Origin: Siderastrea radians
Taxonomy: Eukaryota; Cnidaria; Anthozoa; Scleractinia; Rhizangiidae
DNA: 64,000 bases
Reading direction: 5' to 3'
Assembly (NCBI GenBank): GCA_964017195.1
Contig: OZ024896.1
Span: forward strand, 31,283,430 to 31,347,429
Part shown: in pieces, positions 22,289 to 32,628 of the stretch
Layout of the letters: each line of letters starts with the position of its first letter
Numbering within the stretch: position 1 is the stretch's first letter
Notes under the pieces: generated by a model
The model's input: the letters and a program-made list of their open reading frames with translations, nothing else
What the model was told of the DNA's origin: nothing
Database searches by the model: none
Made by a program: the position numbers and the translations under genes

Positions 22289-22612
22289 TATCTGAAATGA
22301 AATGAAATGAAATGATCTTTAATGGTTATTCCTTGACAGGCTTTTCAATAACTATTTACAATAATATAATAATAATTAATACTAAAATCTTAATGTACAA
22401 TAAATAGCATAAAAATTATCTAATAAATATATATTTATATATCAATGAGTATCAATGCGTAATATTATCATAATAAACTACTGAGTAATTTGTCCTTCAT
22501 TTCGACCTTGAACTTTTTCAGGCTATAGTTCTTCATTTGGCTGTCTAGATTGTTCCATATGCTGGCCGCGCGATATTGGAAGGTGCGCTGACCAGCGGTA
22601 GTTCTAAACAAC
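22289..22612 (-). pseudogene. LINE 3' end, 5'-truncated (minus strand)
   Basis: In one minus-strand frame ending at the stop 22468-22470, the protein reads G-Q-R-T-F-Q-Y-R-A-A, then I-W-N-N-L and S-L-K-K-F-K, the usual C-terminus of CR1/L2-like reverse transcriptases. The 3'UTR follows and ends in tandem ATTTC units near 22289-22313, which is typical of such LINE tails. Only about the last 50 codons remain. Confidence 0.7.
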
Positions 22613-22950
22613 GGGATATTCAAAGAATCGCGCTTACGCGTATTATTGGAACAAGACAGCTGATGGCTAGGTTACCAGAACTGCCCCAAGTGTCCTTTCT
22701 TGGTTCAACACTCCATCCAGCTACTTCTGCCAAGGACCTTGGAGTCATCCTGGACCCTAACTTGTCATACCATCAGCACATCACTCATGTCGTATCATCC
22801 TGTTTTTCCAAACTCTATCAAATAAATCTATCAAACTCTATCAAATAAATCGGTTATCTCACGTTAACTTGGAGCGGTTTTCAGCATTGCTTCCAAGACT
22901 GCACTGTTCTCAACTAGTTAGTTTGTATTACCTTTATAGTTTGTTTCAGT
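22613..22950 (+). pseudogene. LINE reverse transcriptase fragment (plus strand)
   Basis: The frame reads F-L-G-S-T-L, then K-D-L-G-V-I-L-D, Y-H-Q-H-I-T-H-V and C-F-S-K-L-Y-Q-I-N. This is the thumb-side region of CR1/Jockey-type reverse transcriptase. It abuts the minus-strand LINE tail head to head. A short duplication (ATCTATCAAACTCTATCAAA near 22828) then disrupts the frame. Confidence 0.72.
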
Positions 22951-23292
22951 TCATTGAATTTTGCATGGGTTAAAGAATACATATGCCGATAAGAAATAAA
23001 TAAATCATATATGAAAATTAAAAAAAGCCGATCTTCTGTTAGTCCGATGAACTCAATTCGTAAGTTGTTCTTATATTCTGAAACATATTGTTCAAATAAC
23101 TGACATATTTTGAATGATTTTTATATTGTTCGATTGGGTTCGAAAATCGAACACAATCGAACTCTCACACAATATTTTTAGTTCGATTGAGTTCGATTTC
23201 CGAACCAATCGAACCCAGTCGTTCGATTAAGTTCGATTGGGTTCGATTGAGTTCGATTTCGGAACAGTTCGATTGGTCACGTCGGGCTTCTT

Positions 23293-24354
23293 TCATCAAC
23301 ATTCAAAGTCTACTAGGTTCCAGTTGCATTAATGTGTAGCCAAATGTTCTCGTATACTACCTTATACCACCAGCCAACTTAAATCCCAGTGGTAACCAAG
23401 AATAACTTCTTAGTTCAATGGAGCGAAAATATGCCGCAACTTCCGGGGGGGCACTCGATTGAAGATAAGGCAGGAAAACATCTTGGTTGCGCAAACCCCG
23501 AAGCTGTTTGATTTTCCTTCCCTATTTAAGACAGATTGCTTGTGAACGTGTTCAAAGCAGTCACAGGATGGCGCTGCAATTGCAATTTAGTTCGTGGCAT
23601 TAAACTAATTCTCGTTATTTCGGTTAAGATAAAAAATAGAGAAATGGTATACCCTGCTCAAGACCATACCCTCTCCAGCGGCCATCTAACAGAAGTGCCC
23701 CCCCCCCTCCACCACCACTCCCCTTCTCGATTTCGCTCCATGTATGATCTAGACTCTTCCCTGGAGACTGTAGCTTGCGATCGCATTCGCTAGCTCGAGG
23801 TATTGGCCCAGCGGAACAAACACAAGTTCTTCACAAGTATCACTTCTCAGTCCTTCAGGTCCGTACTTGCCTTCTCTTTTAATTTTCTACATAACAGTTG
23901 AGTTTGTGTCGAACATGTAGTCAGTTTATATCCGCTTGATTATGGCTGTCGCCCACCATGCAAGCAACACCTATATGTTGGCAACTGGGATATTTCTCGG
24001 TGGCTCACAGGGCCTTCATTTCGCCAGGTTTAGGTTAATTATTGCCATGCTCGCTTCCACACGTGCCTCGTAGTCGCTTTGTTATCAAGAATTCGGTCTT
24101 CTCTTCTGTAACTGCTTTGCCTATATGCTAATTGTACTTTGTACAAAACATCGTACAACACAGAGTAGCCATCGCCGTCTCAGCATTTATGGCTGATTGT
24201 GTTGAATTGGTTAATATGAAACAGGAAAAATTAGTACATGAATATACAAAAAATGATCCTTAAATGCGGCGAGTTTGTACAATATGTCTCAAATGTTTAC
24301 AACTTTAAAAAGTGCTCATTTGTTTTGCTGCCCTGCGATTGTGTTTGTGGGTAC
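23293..24354. other. anonymous sequence
   Basis: No gene or repeat that I can support. A C-rich stretch is at about 23697-23722. Confidence 0.35.
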
Positions 24355-26630
24355 AGTGTCTTGCCCAGTTTTCGTACACTTTAGTTTGTAATCGCTATAT
24401 CTTTTCGTCTGTGAGATGAAAATTTCTGAAATTTCTTTTAAAGATAGCCCATTTACTTACCTTCAATATATAAAACGATTGTTGCCCAGTCTTCGTACAT
24501 CTGGCCCAGTTTTCGTACATCGACAAAACAACATTTCTCCACGAAAACGCTCGACGCAAACCGATGTGTCAGCCACCCTGCTGAGTGCTTATCGTGTTTT
24601 CTCTTCGATTTGTGAATAAATATCGGCTTAGCGACCAATAATTGGTGTAAATAGCAAATGGTTATGCATCAGTCAATTCCAGCTGCGCCCATGCCCTCCG
24701 GGCATCAGCATTTTTTTCTGTTGGATGGCGAATTCCCCGGGGGTGGGGACATTAAAGCTACCAAATGCCCCGCGGTGGGAACGAAGGAAGAGGGCAAATG
24801 CCCCGCCCCCAGGGTCGTACGTCCCCAATCAACACTGCAGCAGTTTTCATCCATTGCACAATAATGCCACTTTCAGCATTAAATGTGTGATTTTTTGTTT
24901 CTGTAGGCCTGCCTCTCCGTCTTCTATTGTTTGTAATGGCACTATCCGATTTTAATTAACTTAATAACGCCAAACATGGTATTTTAATACTTCACAGAGA
25001 ACACTACATGATAGTTCACTGTTACTTAAATGTTTGAAAACAGTTCGCTAGTAAACAAAAATCTTGACATTATAAAAGTCATCTGTTGTGAATAATATGC
25101 GAAAGTATAAAACGTCGATCCCTATACACGTTTTTAGAATTTAATAATCGATCATTATAGTTTAAGAGTCATCGCGACTAAATTTTATTTAAATCCTTGA
25201 ACAAAGAGGCATGCGTACGTCGATTCACGTTGATCGTTCCCAATCTCGCTATATATAGTGATAGCTCAAGTTGTGCCTTGATAAGCAATGAAGAAATGCA
25301 TAAAATCGAGAAAACCTCCACTAGTTTGTCCAGTCCGTGACGGTCGATCCAATCTGCGACGAATTGCTGGTCCTTTGCGATAAAATCCTCCATGTTTGGA
25401 TTTCGACTCGGAAACCACGAGTGTGTCAAAACCCCGGGGTAGCCCCGGGGTAGGCAAATGCCCGACCCCCGGGCCGTGCCAAACTTGCTAATGCCCCACC
25501 CCCGGAACTGACAGGGTGCGCAAATGCCCCGCAGTTGCCCGGGGGGATGGGCGCAGCTGGAATTGACTGATGCGTTATTCGGGGGGTGGATGTTTAATCG
25601 ATCCTGCAGTGTTGATTTTTTGGTCCGTCACTTAATTGGGCGGCTTTTCGTACGCTCAATCCACTGTCTCGTACGTCATTTACTGCCTTGGTAAAGGTAG
25701 TTGGCAGGTTACTATTCTGCGTATTACAACTGTTAAGAATAGGCCTGTATAAGATTCGACGTTTTCCTTCCGTTTCCGCTTACGCCTTTAGAATAGCAAA
25801 CGCTTTACTTCTGTTTCCGCTTACGCTTGCTCTTCTTAGCTACTTTTATAAATGTTTATTAGAACCGCAACAGAGTGAAAAAAATCGGTAAAACTGGTAA
25901 ACTAACGATATTTCAAGGTGTATGTCAACATTCTATGCATAGACATCTACCTTAGTTAATTATTTGACGATTTAGATTGTTTGCGCGGGATTAAGTTTAT
26001 GAAATATTCGTGATCTTTGCATGACCTGGATGTAAAGCGTCGCTGTTATACCACAACAAATACATGTAGTGTATTGTATTTTGCAAGGATTGTTGTGTAA
26101 TCTTTGCTTCCCTTGCGACTTATTAGTTTTCGAACAGTAAAGTTTACAATTCAGTTCTTTAATTTATTTAAAAATAGGTTTTGAGAAAGGCGCAGCTAAG
26201 TGTACGAAAACTGGCACAGTAGGTCGAAATGTATGCGAAGATTCTCACCGCTAAAATTCAGGAGCAGTTATGTTTAAGCTGGTGTTGAAAGTTCTTCCAT
26301 TCACTTTCATCTTTTATCTATCATCTGTCCAAAAATCATGGAGTTCCGTACAAAATTACCTACAAAACGGGCTATTTGTTCATCTACAATACCTTTACTG
26401 TGCAGTGAAAAGTGCAAATATTAGCCGCTAAACTTTTACTCACCTCGAAAGAAATTGTCCGCACTGACCTGCTTCTTCGTCAAAAAGCCCAGCAAAACCG
26501 GCAATTTATAGCTGAAATGTTCCTTTTATTTTTGGAATTCTTCGGTTGACGAAGATTTAAATGACCGACGAAAATAATCAAATAAAGTTCTTTTTGTGCG
26601 AAAACTGGGCCCGTACGAAAACTGGGCAAC
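24355..26630. mobile_element. element with inverted arrays of GTACGAAAACTGGGC
   Basis: The motif GCCCAGTTTTCGTAC occurs in one orientation at 24363, 24483 (one mismatch) and 24503. Its complement occurs at 26211, 26596 (one mismatch) and 26613. The pair at 24483-24518 mirrors the pair at 26596-26630, both next to GTTGCC/GGCAAC, so these are probably the terminal repeats of a 2.15 kb element (24481-26630). No transposase is visible. A second TIR element (24666-25573) is nested inside. Confidence 0.65.
24666..25573. mobile_element. 908 bp TIR element with GTTAT target duplication
   Basis: Inverted ends GCATCAGTCAATTCCAGCTG (continuing CGCCCAT) match exactly over about 27 bp. GTTAT is duplicated at 24661-24665 and 25574-25578. 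Just inside each end are G/C-rich blocks with repeated AAATGCCCCG. The middle is AT-rich without a convincing frame. A 5 bp duplication fits hAT5-like or similar groups, but the family is uncertain. Confidence 0.85.
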
Positions 26631-26761
26631 ATTCTGTACTTAATTTCGCCACATTCGATGAACCAGTTAAAACAAAGAAAGAGAGTACACGTTTCTAGTT
26701 GACGATACGCGAAAAAAATCGTTTTCTGTTTCTCAGACCACAGGTTAATCTGCTTAGATTC

Positions 26762-27066
26762 TTTTATGAAAATACAATGATGAATGATCTGTGTGGAGAG
26801 AAGAACTGAGTTCCAGATGGGATTCGAACCCATGACCCTCCGTACACTAGTCGGATGCTCTAACCACTCAGCTACTGGGAACTCTAGTGGTGAGCAATGG
26901 TCAATTGTGGGCTGACACAACGACTGCATCGCGCAGTCACGTTATGCCAATGAACACACGCATTTAACTGTATCACGCAGTCACGAAGAATACTCTTAGA
27001 ACAATAAATGAAAATAGAATGATTTGTGTCGAGAGAAGAACTCAGTAAAAAATTCTGAGTTCCAGT
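26762..27066 (-). repeat. tRNA-derived SINE and a nearby tail fragment (minus strand)
   Basis: The tRNA-like head is 26812-26882 on the minus strand, with A-box region TAGCTGAGTGGTTAGAGC and B box GGTTCGAATCC. The tail continues to about 26762 (CTCAGTTCTTCTCTCCACAC). A second tail, 26999-27066, has the same CTTCTCTCGACACAAATCAT sequence and keeps a hairpin (GAACTCAG/CTGAGTTC around AATTTTTTA). The head is more intact than in the 15 kb family but is still a repeat and not a tRNA gene. Confidence 0.82.
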
Positions 27067-28340
27067 TCAAATAAGAAATTATTTGCAGAACCTTTGAGGG
27101 AACTTTCCGAGTTGCTCTCACGGCAAGTGCCAACTTCGGGAGAACGGCGGAATCAGTATTGAGATGTTGCCGGGAATCGCGAGCCTCGAGAAATCATCCG
27201 GGAAACAGCAAATAACTTCGGAATAACACAGAATGTACTCGGAGCATGCATCTAACTTAGTTTTAATTTCAAAAAACTTTTCTGTCTGTCCGAGCGTGCC
27301 CATTGAAATGAAATGATCCAAGAGAGCCGTAAACAGTACTCACCGCTATACACGTGCCGAAATACTTACGACTTGAGGTCGTCATTGTGGAGAACGTCTG
27401 GATTTCTTTATTGCTGTTTTGGGCTCCGAGATACTAAGAAAGGCAAATTCGAAAGCGAATGCGAAAAGAAAAGACGCAAAGACTGAGAAGTGAGCTTTTA
27501 TAGATAAAACTGTAGGTAATCAGTTAACCTTGCCTTTAACTACATCAAATATTCGCATTTGTCCTACCATCTTGGTAAAAATCTACACTGTTTACTACTA
27601 AATGACGATTCTAGTCGGTCTGTTTCACTTAATCTACCCTGCCTCTTATTGCTCTCTTAACGCCACTTTGAAGGTGCGATGCCCAAGCTGCAGAAAATCG
27701 TAAGAACGTTAGGGTTAACACCAACAACATGGAATAATTCATTAGACTATGAGGGGTTTGCAAAGTGACGAGAATTTGGAACGTCGGCAAAAGTAAGTGA
27801 CTTTGCGTCGAAAATTCTCCACACCGTTGAAATACCCTGTTCTACCTACCATTTGAAAAGAATGTACAACAAATCGACAAATGTTTGGTTAGTTGAAGAA
27901 CTATAATTTGTTACATTTTCTCAACAATTGGGCTTTAAACCATCCACCTTTGTTGACCGGTAATAGTTTGTTGTTAGTCTCCGTTTTTTTTTCGACATTT
28001 ACAGTAGCTTTAAGCGACACCAGCCTTCAAAAGAGTGGGTAATGGGTCATTATAGGTATCAAATTTATGTGGCAGTTAAGACAGATGCAAGAGGAGAGCA
28101 ATTTTGTACCCGGCTACTTATTTACATATCTCTCAATGCTTTGAAAAACGCGGATATGAAAACAAAAGAAACAATTGTTATTCTAGAAAAAATGATGACG
28201 GTATCACCACCTTCGTAGTTTAAGTTGTGAACTAAGGCCGCGGGTGGTATTGAGCGATCTCAAAATTGCAACGTATTGTTCTTTTCTGGACTGTGGACAA
28301 TAGCTCCGCTGCAATGTAATTTCCGTGATAAGCATAATAC
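27067..28340. other. anonymous sequence
   Basis: Only short frames, none with recognisable similarity. Confidence 0.35.
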
Positions 28341-28560
28341 AGGGTCCCAAAGGGGGTCCTTGGAGCCCCGGAGCCCTGAAATTTTTGTCGTTTGGAGCCC
28401 GGAGCCAAAGCCTCTCTCGACTTGGAGCCCGAACAAAAATGCTGTTTTTGGCTAAATGGAGCCCTGGAGTGAAGCAACGGAGCCCTAGAGCACCGAATTT
28501 TCAGTCTTGGAGCCCTGCAGCCCTGCATTTTTTAGGCCGGAGCCCTGGAGCCCTAAACCA
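28341..28560. repeat. GGAGCCC-rich degenerate repeat
   Basis: Starts CAGGGTCCCAAAGGGGGTCC, then has about 12 occurrences of GGAGCCC or GGAGCCCTGGAGCCC separated by 15-30 bp of non-repeated sequence. CAGGG at the start suggests the end of a hAT-like element, but I found no matching right end. Confidence 0.65.
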
Positions 28561-29514
28561 AATAATACAAAATTCTTAGCTTAAAGTAAGAGCATACAAC
28601 TTTTAATGATCATCATTATTTCTTATTTCATCGGCAGTTCACATATATATGACTATTTTCATATACGGTGAGGGTAAAAGGCGGCATGAATTTCCGGAAT
28701 GGCATAATTATGCGAAGTTAAGGGGAAGAGACGGCTGACATTTCAGACACAGAACTTCGCGCCTTGAATTAATTCATGCTGTGAAATCTGGACGAGTGTT
28801 CGTTTAAACACTGTTTTCTAGTTGCTTGCATTTTCCTTTACGGAATGCATATTATCCTTTCCTTCGTTCTTTACCAATTCTAGGAAAAGATTTCGGCACG
28901 TTTCTCCAAAGCCACGGCAGTTTTATATCTATGATACTATAGGACGTATGGACGTGACGTCATCGCCGACATGTTGATGTACCTTTAACAAAAGGTTTCT
29001 TATTAGCTCTTTTTATTACGGTAGACCAGTACGCACAAGCTCGAAAAATTCGCCAACTACAAAACCAGAATACTTTTCTGAATCGCTTTACAGTTCTAAA
29101 CAAATATCGAATGTTTCCAGGACGTTTGAATAAGCTTGAATAAGTTTGAATAAGTTGTAATTCTTTGAAAATTTCAGAGAGGGCCTAATTTATTGTCATT
29201 CTGCACATATTATATTCCTCAGTCATGATTATGCCACGCGAAACTCATGCCACATGCCATTCCGCAAAACTCATGCCTCCTTTTTCCCTCAGCACGTACA
29301 AACGCCTAAAACTTCAACTTGTACAAGTCCAAAACTGAACTGGATTTCGTCAACTAAAAATATTACGCAGCGGAACCTGTCAACAAATCAACTCAATTAC
29401 AAAACAGCCCCCCCTACAACACAACAACAAAACCCAATTATTTTAAACGTAATAATACAATCCATGCGCGCGCCACTAGACAAAGCAACCTGTTACATCC
29501 GCCTGCTGTGAGGA
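28561..29514. other. anonymous sequence
   Basis: No supported gene. An 85-codon frame at 29254-29511 is Thr/Gln/Asn-rich without recognisable homology; it could be read as the distal part of the LINE just downstream, but I see no motif. Confidence 0.35.
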
Positions 29515-29782
29515 CTGAGATCGCAAAACGATCCTTTTATTATTGTGGTTGTATTCTTTTTAACGAACTATCTTGATGGTATTTTTCGTATTATTTGCTT
29601 TTAAATCTTTTATTTGTACATAGTTTTCTATCTATATTAATATTAATGTTAGTGTAATGCATATGTATGCATAGTTTTAGTACATTGTTGCGCTCAGGGC
29701 TCCCATTGATAACAGACAACTTTTTGCATCTGAAGGGGCTACCCTGAGCGGTATAAATCAATAAAGGTTCTTCTTCTAACAG
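29515..29782 (+). mobile_element. probable LINE 3' tail
   Basis: A terminal stem-loop (CGCTCAGGGCTCCC near 29691 with GGGGCTACCCTGAGCG near 29736), then AATCAATAAAGG and a short TTC run. This arrangement is familiar from CR1/L2-type LINE 3' ends. No reverse transcriptase remains next to it, so the assignment rests on the tail alone. Confidence 0.5.
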
Positions 29783-29899
29783 CATCTCGCAGTACACAAA
29801 TATCTTTGTAAGCTAAAAGCTATTTCTCTTAAATTTCGCCGCAACATATAAAGCTAAAGGTGAAAAATATTGCTGTCTTAGGGCCTCCACAGACTAGAC

Positions 29900-30240
29900 A
29901 TTTAGTTGTCGACAACTATTTGTTATCGACAACTAAATGTTATCGACAACTTATTCTGTCCGATGCAAGCATTCCACACATTTGATTGTTAGTTGTCGAT
30001 AACTAAGCCAGGCCAGCGACAGCTTGGGAACTAACGTTCACTACGCATGCTCATAACGCAGTACGTTTCCAAAGTGCCGTGCGCAGTTACGATCGTTGTC
30101 GACAACTAAACCAATCATTCTCACACACGGGAAAAACGGTCGAAAACGTAGTTGTCGACGACCGTTAATTGTTGACAACTAAGCAGTTTCCCTTTTCGAA
30201 AAGGGAAACTGCTTAGTTTTCGACAACTAAAATTTTGGCG
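29900..30240. repeat. cluster of the palindrome TTAGTTGTCGACAACTAA
   Basis: Whole or half copies of this 18 bp palindrome occur about nine times (e.g. 29910, 29935, 29950, 29992, 30097, 30150, 30170, 30215). At 30177-30218 lies a perfect 42 bp palindrome centred on TTCGAA. The cluster may be the ends and core of a MITE; I saw no target duplication. Confidence 0.8.
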
Positions 30241-30520
30241 TTTAGTTTTGGTGTTTTGACAATGACAGCATTTTCTTCGTTGCCGGAATTCTTAATTTAT
30301 TATTTACAATCATCTTCTGAATACCCTTGTTAGCTGAAAGAAATACGTTTGAACTTTTTAAAGCTGTGTGTCTTGCAAATAATTTTTTTCTAACTGTGTT
30401 AAGACTGTTAACGTGTCGGGAAAACAATGCTAAAATTCCCTGACCTTTCAACAAATCCCCCTGAAGTAAATCTGCAGTGCACTTGCAGATATGGTCGACT
30501 GGCGGCATTAGCAATTTGTA

Positions 30521-30755
30521 ATCCGTTTTAGGCTAACTTTACTCTAGAACAAAATTGTAACTGCCTATAACCTATTTTTGTTATTATTATTTTCTCAACT
30601 GAATCTAAACATCACCAAAAGAACGTCTGCAAAAAGTATTCGCAATTTGCACAAAACGCCATTTTTAAATTTAAAAAATTCACCCAAAACAGAAACCTCA
30701 TTTTTTATTTGTATTTTTTCATTTTGCAGAAAGTTCGTTCGCTGATCTACCGAAA
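30521..30755 (+). promoter_or_regulatory. 5'UTR splice acceptor region of sulfotransferase gene 2
   Basis: A pyrimidine-rich tract (30703-30726) ends in CAG at 30729, 26 bases before the ATG at 30756. The matching acceptor of paralogue 1 lies 24 bases before its ATG, so the two genes share an intron position in the 5'UTR. Confidence 0.6.
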
Positions 30756-31895
30756 ATGCTCCGGAAGATCAAACAATCGGCTTGGGTATTTTATCGTAAA
30801 TTCCCAGCTCAGATAATTTATCGTTTTTACCTCCGACGTTTGAAAATTCCTCTTTTATTAATTTTGTGGCTACTACTGATGTGTATCTCGGCGAAGGTGC
30901 TTTACAAAAGCTGGGAGGTGGTATTTTTCACCAAAGCCCCATCTTCGTCCGAGTCTTTATCGACGAATCAACCCGAGCGTCGCCGAAGTCTCCTAATCTA
31001 CGGTGCCGATCGTTCAGGCACAACGTTCACTACTAAGATGTTTGCTGAAGATCCACAACTTATGACAGTTTATGAGCCGTTGTGGATACCAATCCGATGG
31101 CACAACCGCGGAACATGGAGGAGAAATGTTTTGGATGCACTTAAGGGAATTTTATGTTGTAAATTTAGTGGCAGCGAGGCAGGAACAAGGTTTCTCTCTC
31201 ATACCTTAAGACAATGGTACTTCGCTGACGTCAAAAACCCTTTCGTCTCTCCAGCATTTTGTGTCAACAAGACATGCAAAGATCTTTCCACTGATCCCAT
31301 CTACGCCGATAACGTCTGCCTGACAAAGTACAAGCACAGTGTCACAAAGGTAAGCGAGCGAAGGACCCCGGGCAATTCAATGTCATCGCTTCTACCAACG
31401 ATCTTTTTGGAGAACCCAGAAACTGACATCAGAGTGATCCAACTTGTTCGCGATCCAAGAGGAACCTTGAACTCAAGAATTAAACTGAAATGGATTGGAG
31501 ATTACGACGACCCAAAATTCAGGGACACAGTCAAAAGGGTTTGTTCGAACTTAGCTAAAGACATAAAATTTGGACGCAACTTGAATAAATGGCAGGATAA
31601 GTACTTAGAGGTGCACTACAAAGATCTCGCTGGCAAGCCGATAGAAACGACAAAGTTGATGTACAAGTTCGCGGGATTTGAAATGCCGGAAAGCGTTCTT
31701 GATTGGGTTGTTAAGAACACTTTGCCCAGCAAGGATGACTTGTTGAAAAATCAGGGTGCGAGATACTCTTCTGTTCGTAATTCCACAGCAAATGTTGACA
31801 AGTGGCTGAAGGAATCACCGATTGAGAGAATCCGAATAATTGAAGAAGAATGCAGCGAAACCCTTGATCTTCTAGGGCTAACTAAGGTTACATGA
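30756..31895 (+). CDS. carbohydrate sulfotransferase (CHST1/3/4/5/6-like), paralogue 2
   Basis: A 379-residue type II Golgi enzyme, clearly paralogous to the gene at 16890. After a basic N-terminus there is one membrane segment (about residues 31-48), then a short stem. The 5'-phosphosulfate loop is Y-G-A-D-R-S-G-T-T at 82-90, and the 3'-phosphate motif V-R-D-P-R-G-T-L-N-S-R is at 231-241. Both paralogues share Y-E-P-L-W, K-H-S-V-T-K and S-V-R-N-S-T-A-N-V near the C-terminus. The stem is shorter than in paralogue 1. The coding sequence is one exon. The TGA stop lies within the target duplication of a 264 bp MITE that begins at the next base, so all 3'UTR sequence starts in transposon DNA. Substrate specificity is not readable. 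Confidence 0.93.
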   Translation: MLRKIKQSAWVFYRKFPAQIIYRFYLRRLKIPLLLILWLLLMCISAKVLYKSWEVVFFTKAPSSSESLSTNQPERRRSLLIYGADRSGTTFTTKMFAEDPQLMTVYEPLWIPIRWHNRGTWRRNVLDALKGILCCKFSGSEAGTRFLSHTLRQWYFADVKNPFVSPAFCVNKTCKDLSTDPIYADNVCLTKYKHSVTKVSERRTPGNSMSSLLPTIFLENPETDIRVIQLVRDPRGTLNSRIKLKWIGDYDDPKFRDTVKRVCSNLAKDIKFGRNLNKWQDKYLEVHYKDLAGKPIETTKLMYKFAGFEMPESVLDWVVKNTLPSKDDLLKNQGARYSSVRNSTANVDKWLKESPIERIRIIEEECSETLDLLGLTKVT

Positions 31896-32159
31896 CAGGG
31901 TCGTAACGAGGTATGTGGAATCAGGGATCAAAGGGGTTGGATCAGGAATCAGAAGGGTGGGATCTGGGATGATAACTCTGGGATCAGGGATCACAGACAA
32001 TGGGATCGGGATCAGCAGCTTTTTAGGGATCAGGGATTAGGCTGTACCTTATTTCTGGGATCAGGGACGAAAATTGGTCACGCTTTTGGAATCAAGGACC
32101 AGAAATTTGCGTACAAAAATGTGATCAGCGATGAAAAACCATACCTCGTTACCACCCTG
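31896..32159. mobile_element. 264 bp MITE at the sulfotransferase stop codon
   Basis: Inverted ends CAGGGTCGTAACGAGGTATG and (complement) CAGGGTGGTAACGAGGTATG. TACATGA is duplicated at 31889-31895 and 32160-32166. The interior repeats GGGATCAGGGATCA-like phrases. CAGGG ends suggest hAT; the duplication reads as 7 bp where 8 is usual for that group. Confidence 0.88.
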
Positions 32160-32338
32160 TACATGAAACGCCTGGATGTAATTCCCACCGGAAGGGGTAC
32201 ATCTATACCGGAAGGGGTACCCCACCGGAAGGGGTACACTCTATCCGGATAGTGCCTTGTGCCGACACGAAAAACTGTCTAGGCTCAGTCTCCAGCCGTG
32301 AGTGTCTCGATGCGCCCGCGATTCTCGCCACCTTCACG

Positions 32339-32628
32339 GCTGGGCGCACGGGTTTGGTTATTGTTTAGACTGACCAATCAGAGACAAGCCCCCTGAAATT
32401 TGCGGGGCAGAATGTGCGCCATAATTTAGGGGGATTTCGTCTTTTTTTTTTTGAAATTTCACACTTTTAGGAGGCGTTTCAGGAAATGCTTTTCACATTT
32501 CGCTTTTTCTCAAGACGATACAAAGAAAAACCGATAAAATTTATGCAAACGACGTGTGGATTGTCTGCATAATTATTAAAATTGTAATGACGTCACGGAC
32601 ATGCAACCAAACCCGTGCGCCCAGCCTA
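32339..32628. mobile_element. nested inverted element in the left TIR of the 3.46 kb element
   Basis: GCTGGGCGCACGGGTTTGGTT and its complement lie 290 bp apart. The right TIR of the host element lacks this segment (it reads directly CACGGCTAGCCCAGTCC in complement), so it is an insertion. No target duplication is obvious. Confidence 0.7.

Larger units (their letters stand above)
21979..23286. mobile_element. 1.3 kb TIR element made of TCGAAC-type repeats at both ends
   Basis: Ends are inverted (CCCGACGTTACCAATCGAAC at left; complement of CCCGACGTGACCAATCGAAC at right), flanked by CTTCTT on both sides (21973-21978, 23287-23292). Inside each end lie about 150-200 bp of tandem TTCGATTGGGTTCGA-type units in both orientations. 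The middle holds two LINE fragments described separately. Confidence 0.75.

Noticed and set aside
24416..24864. Frames across the AAATGCCCCG blocks
   Set aside because: They lie in the end of a TIR element and have no homology.
26812..26882. tRNA gene candidate (minus)
   Set aside because: Better preserved boxes, but followed by a SINE tail that is repeated 190 bp away.
30242..30514. 90-residue minus-strand frame
   Set aside because: Loosely recalls small proteins of large DNA transposons, but no motif can be named and it borders a palindromic repeat. Too weak to call.
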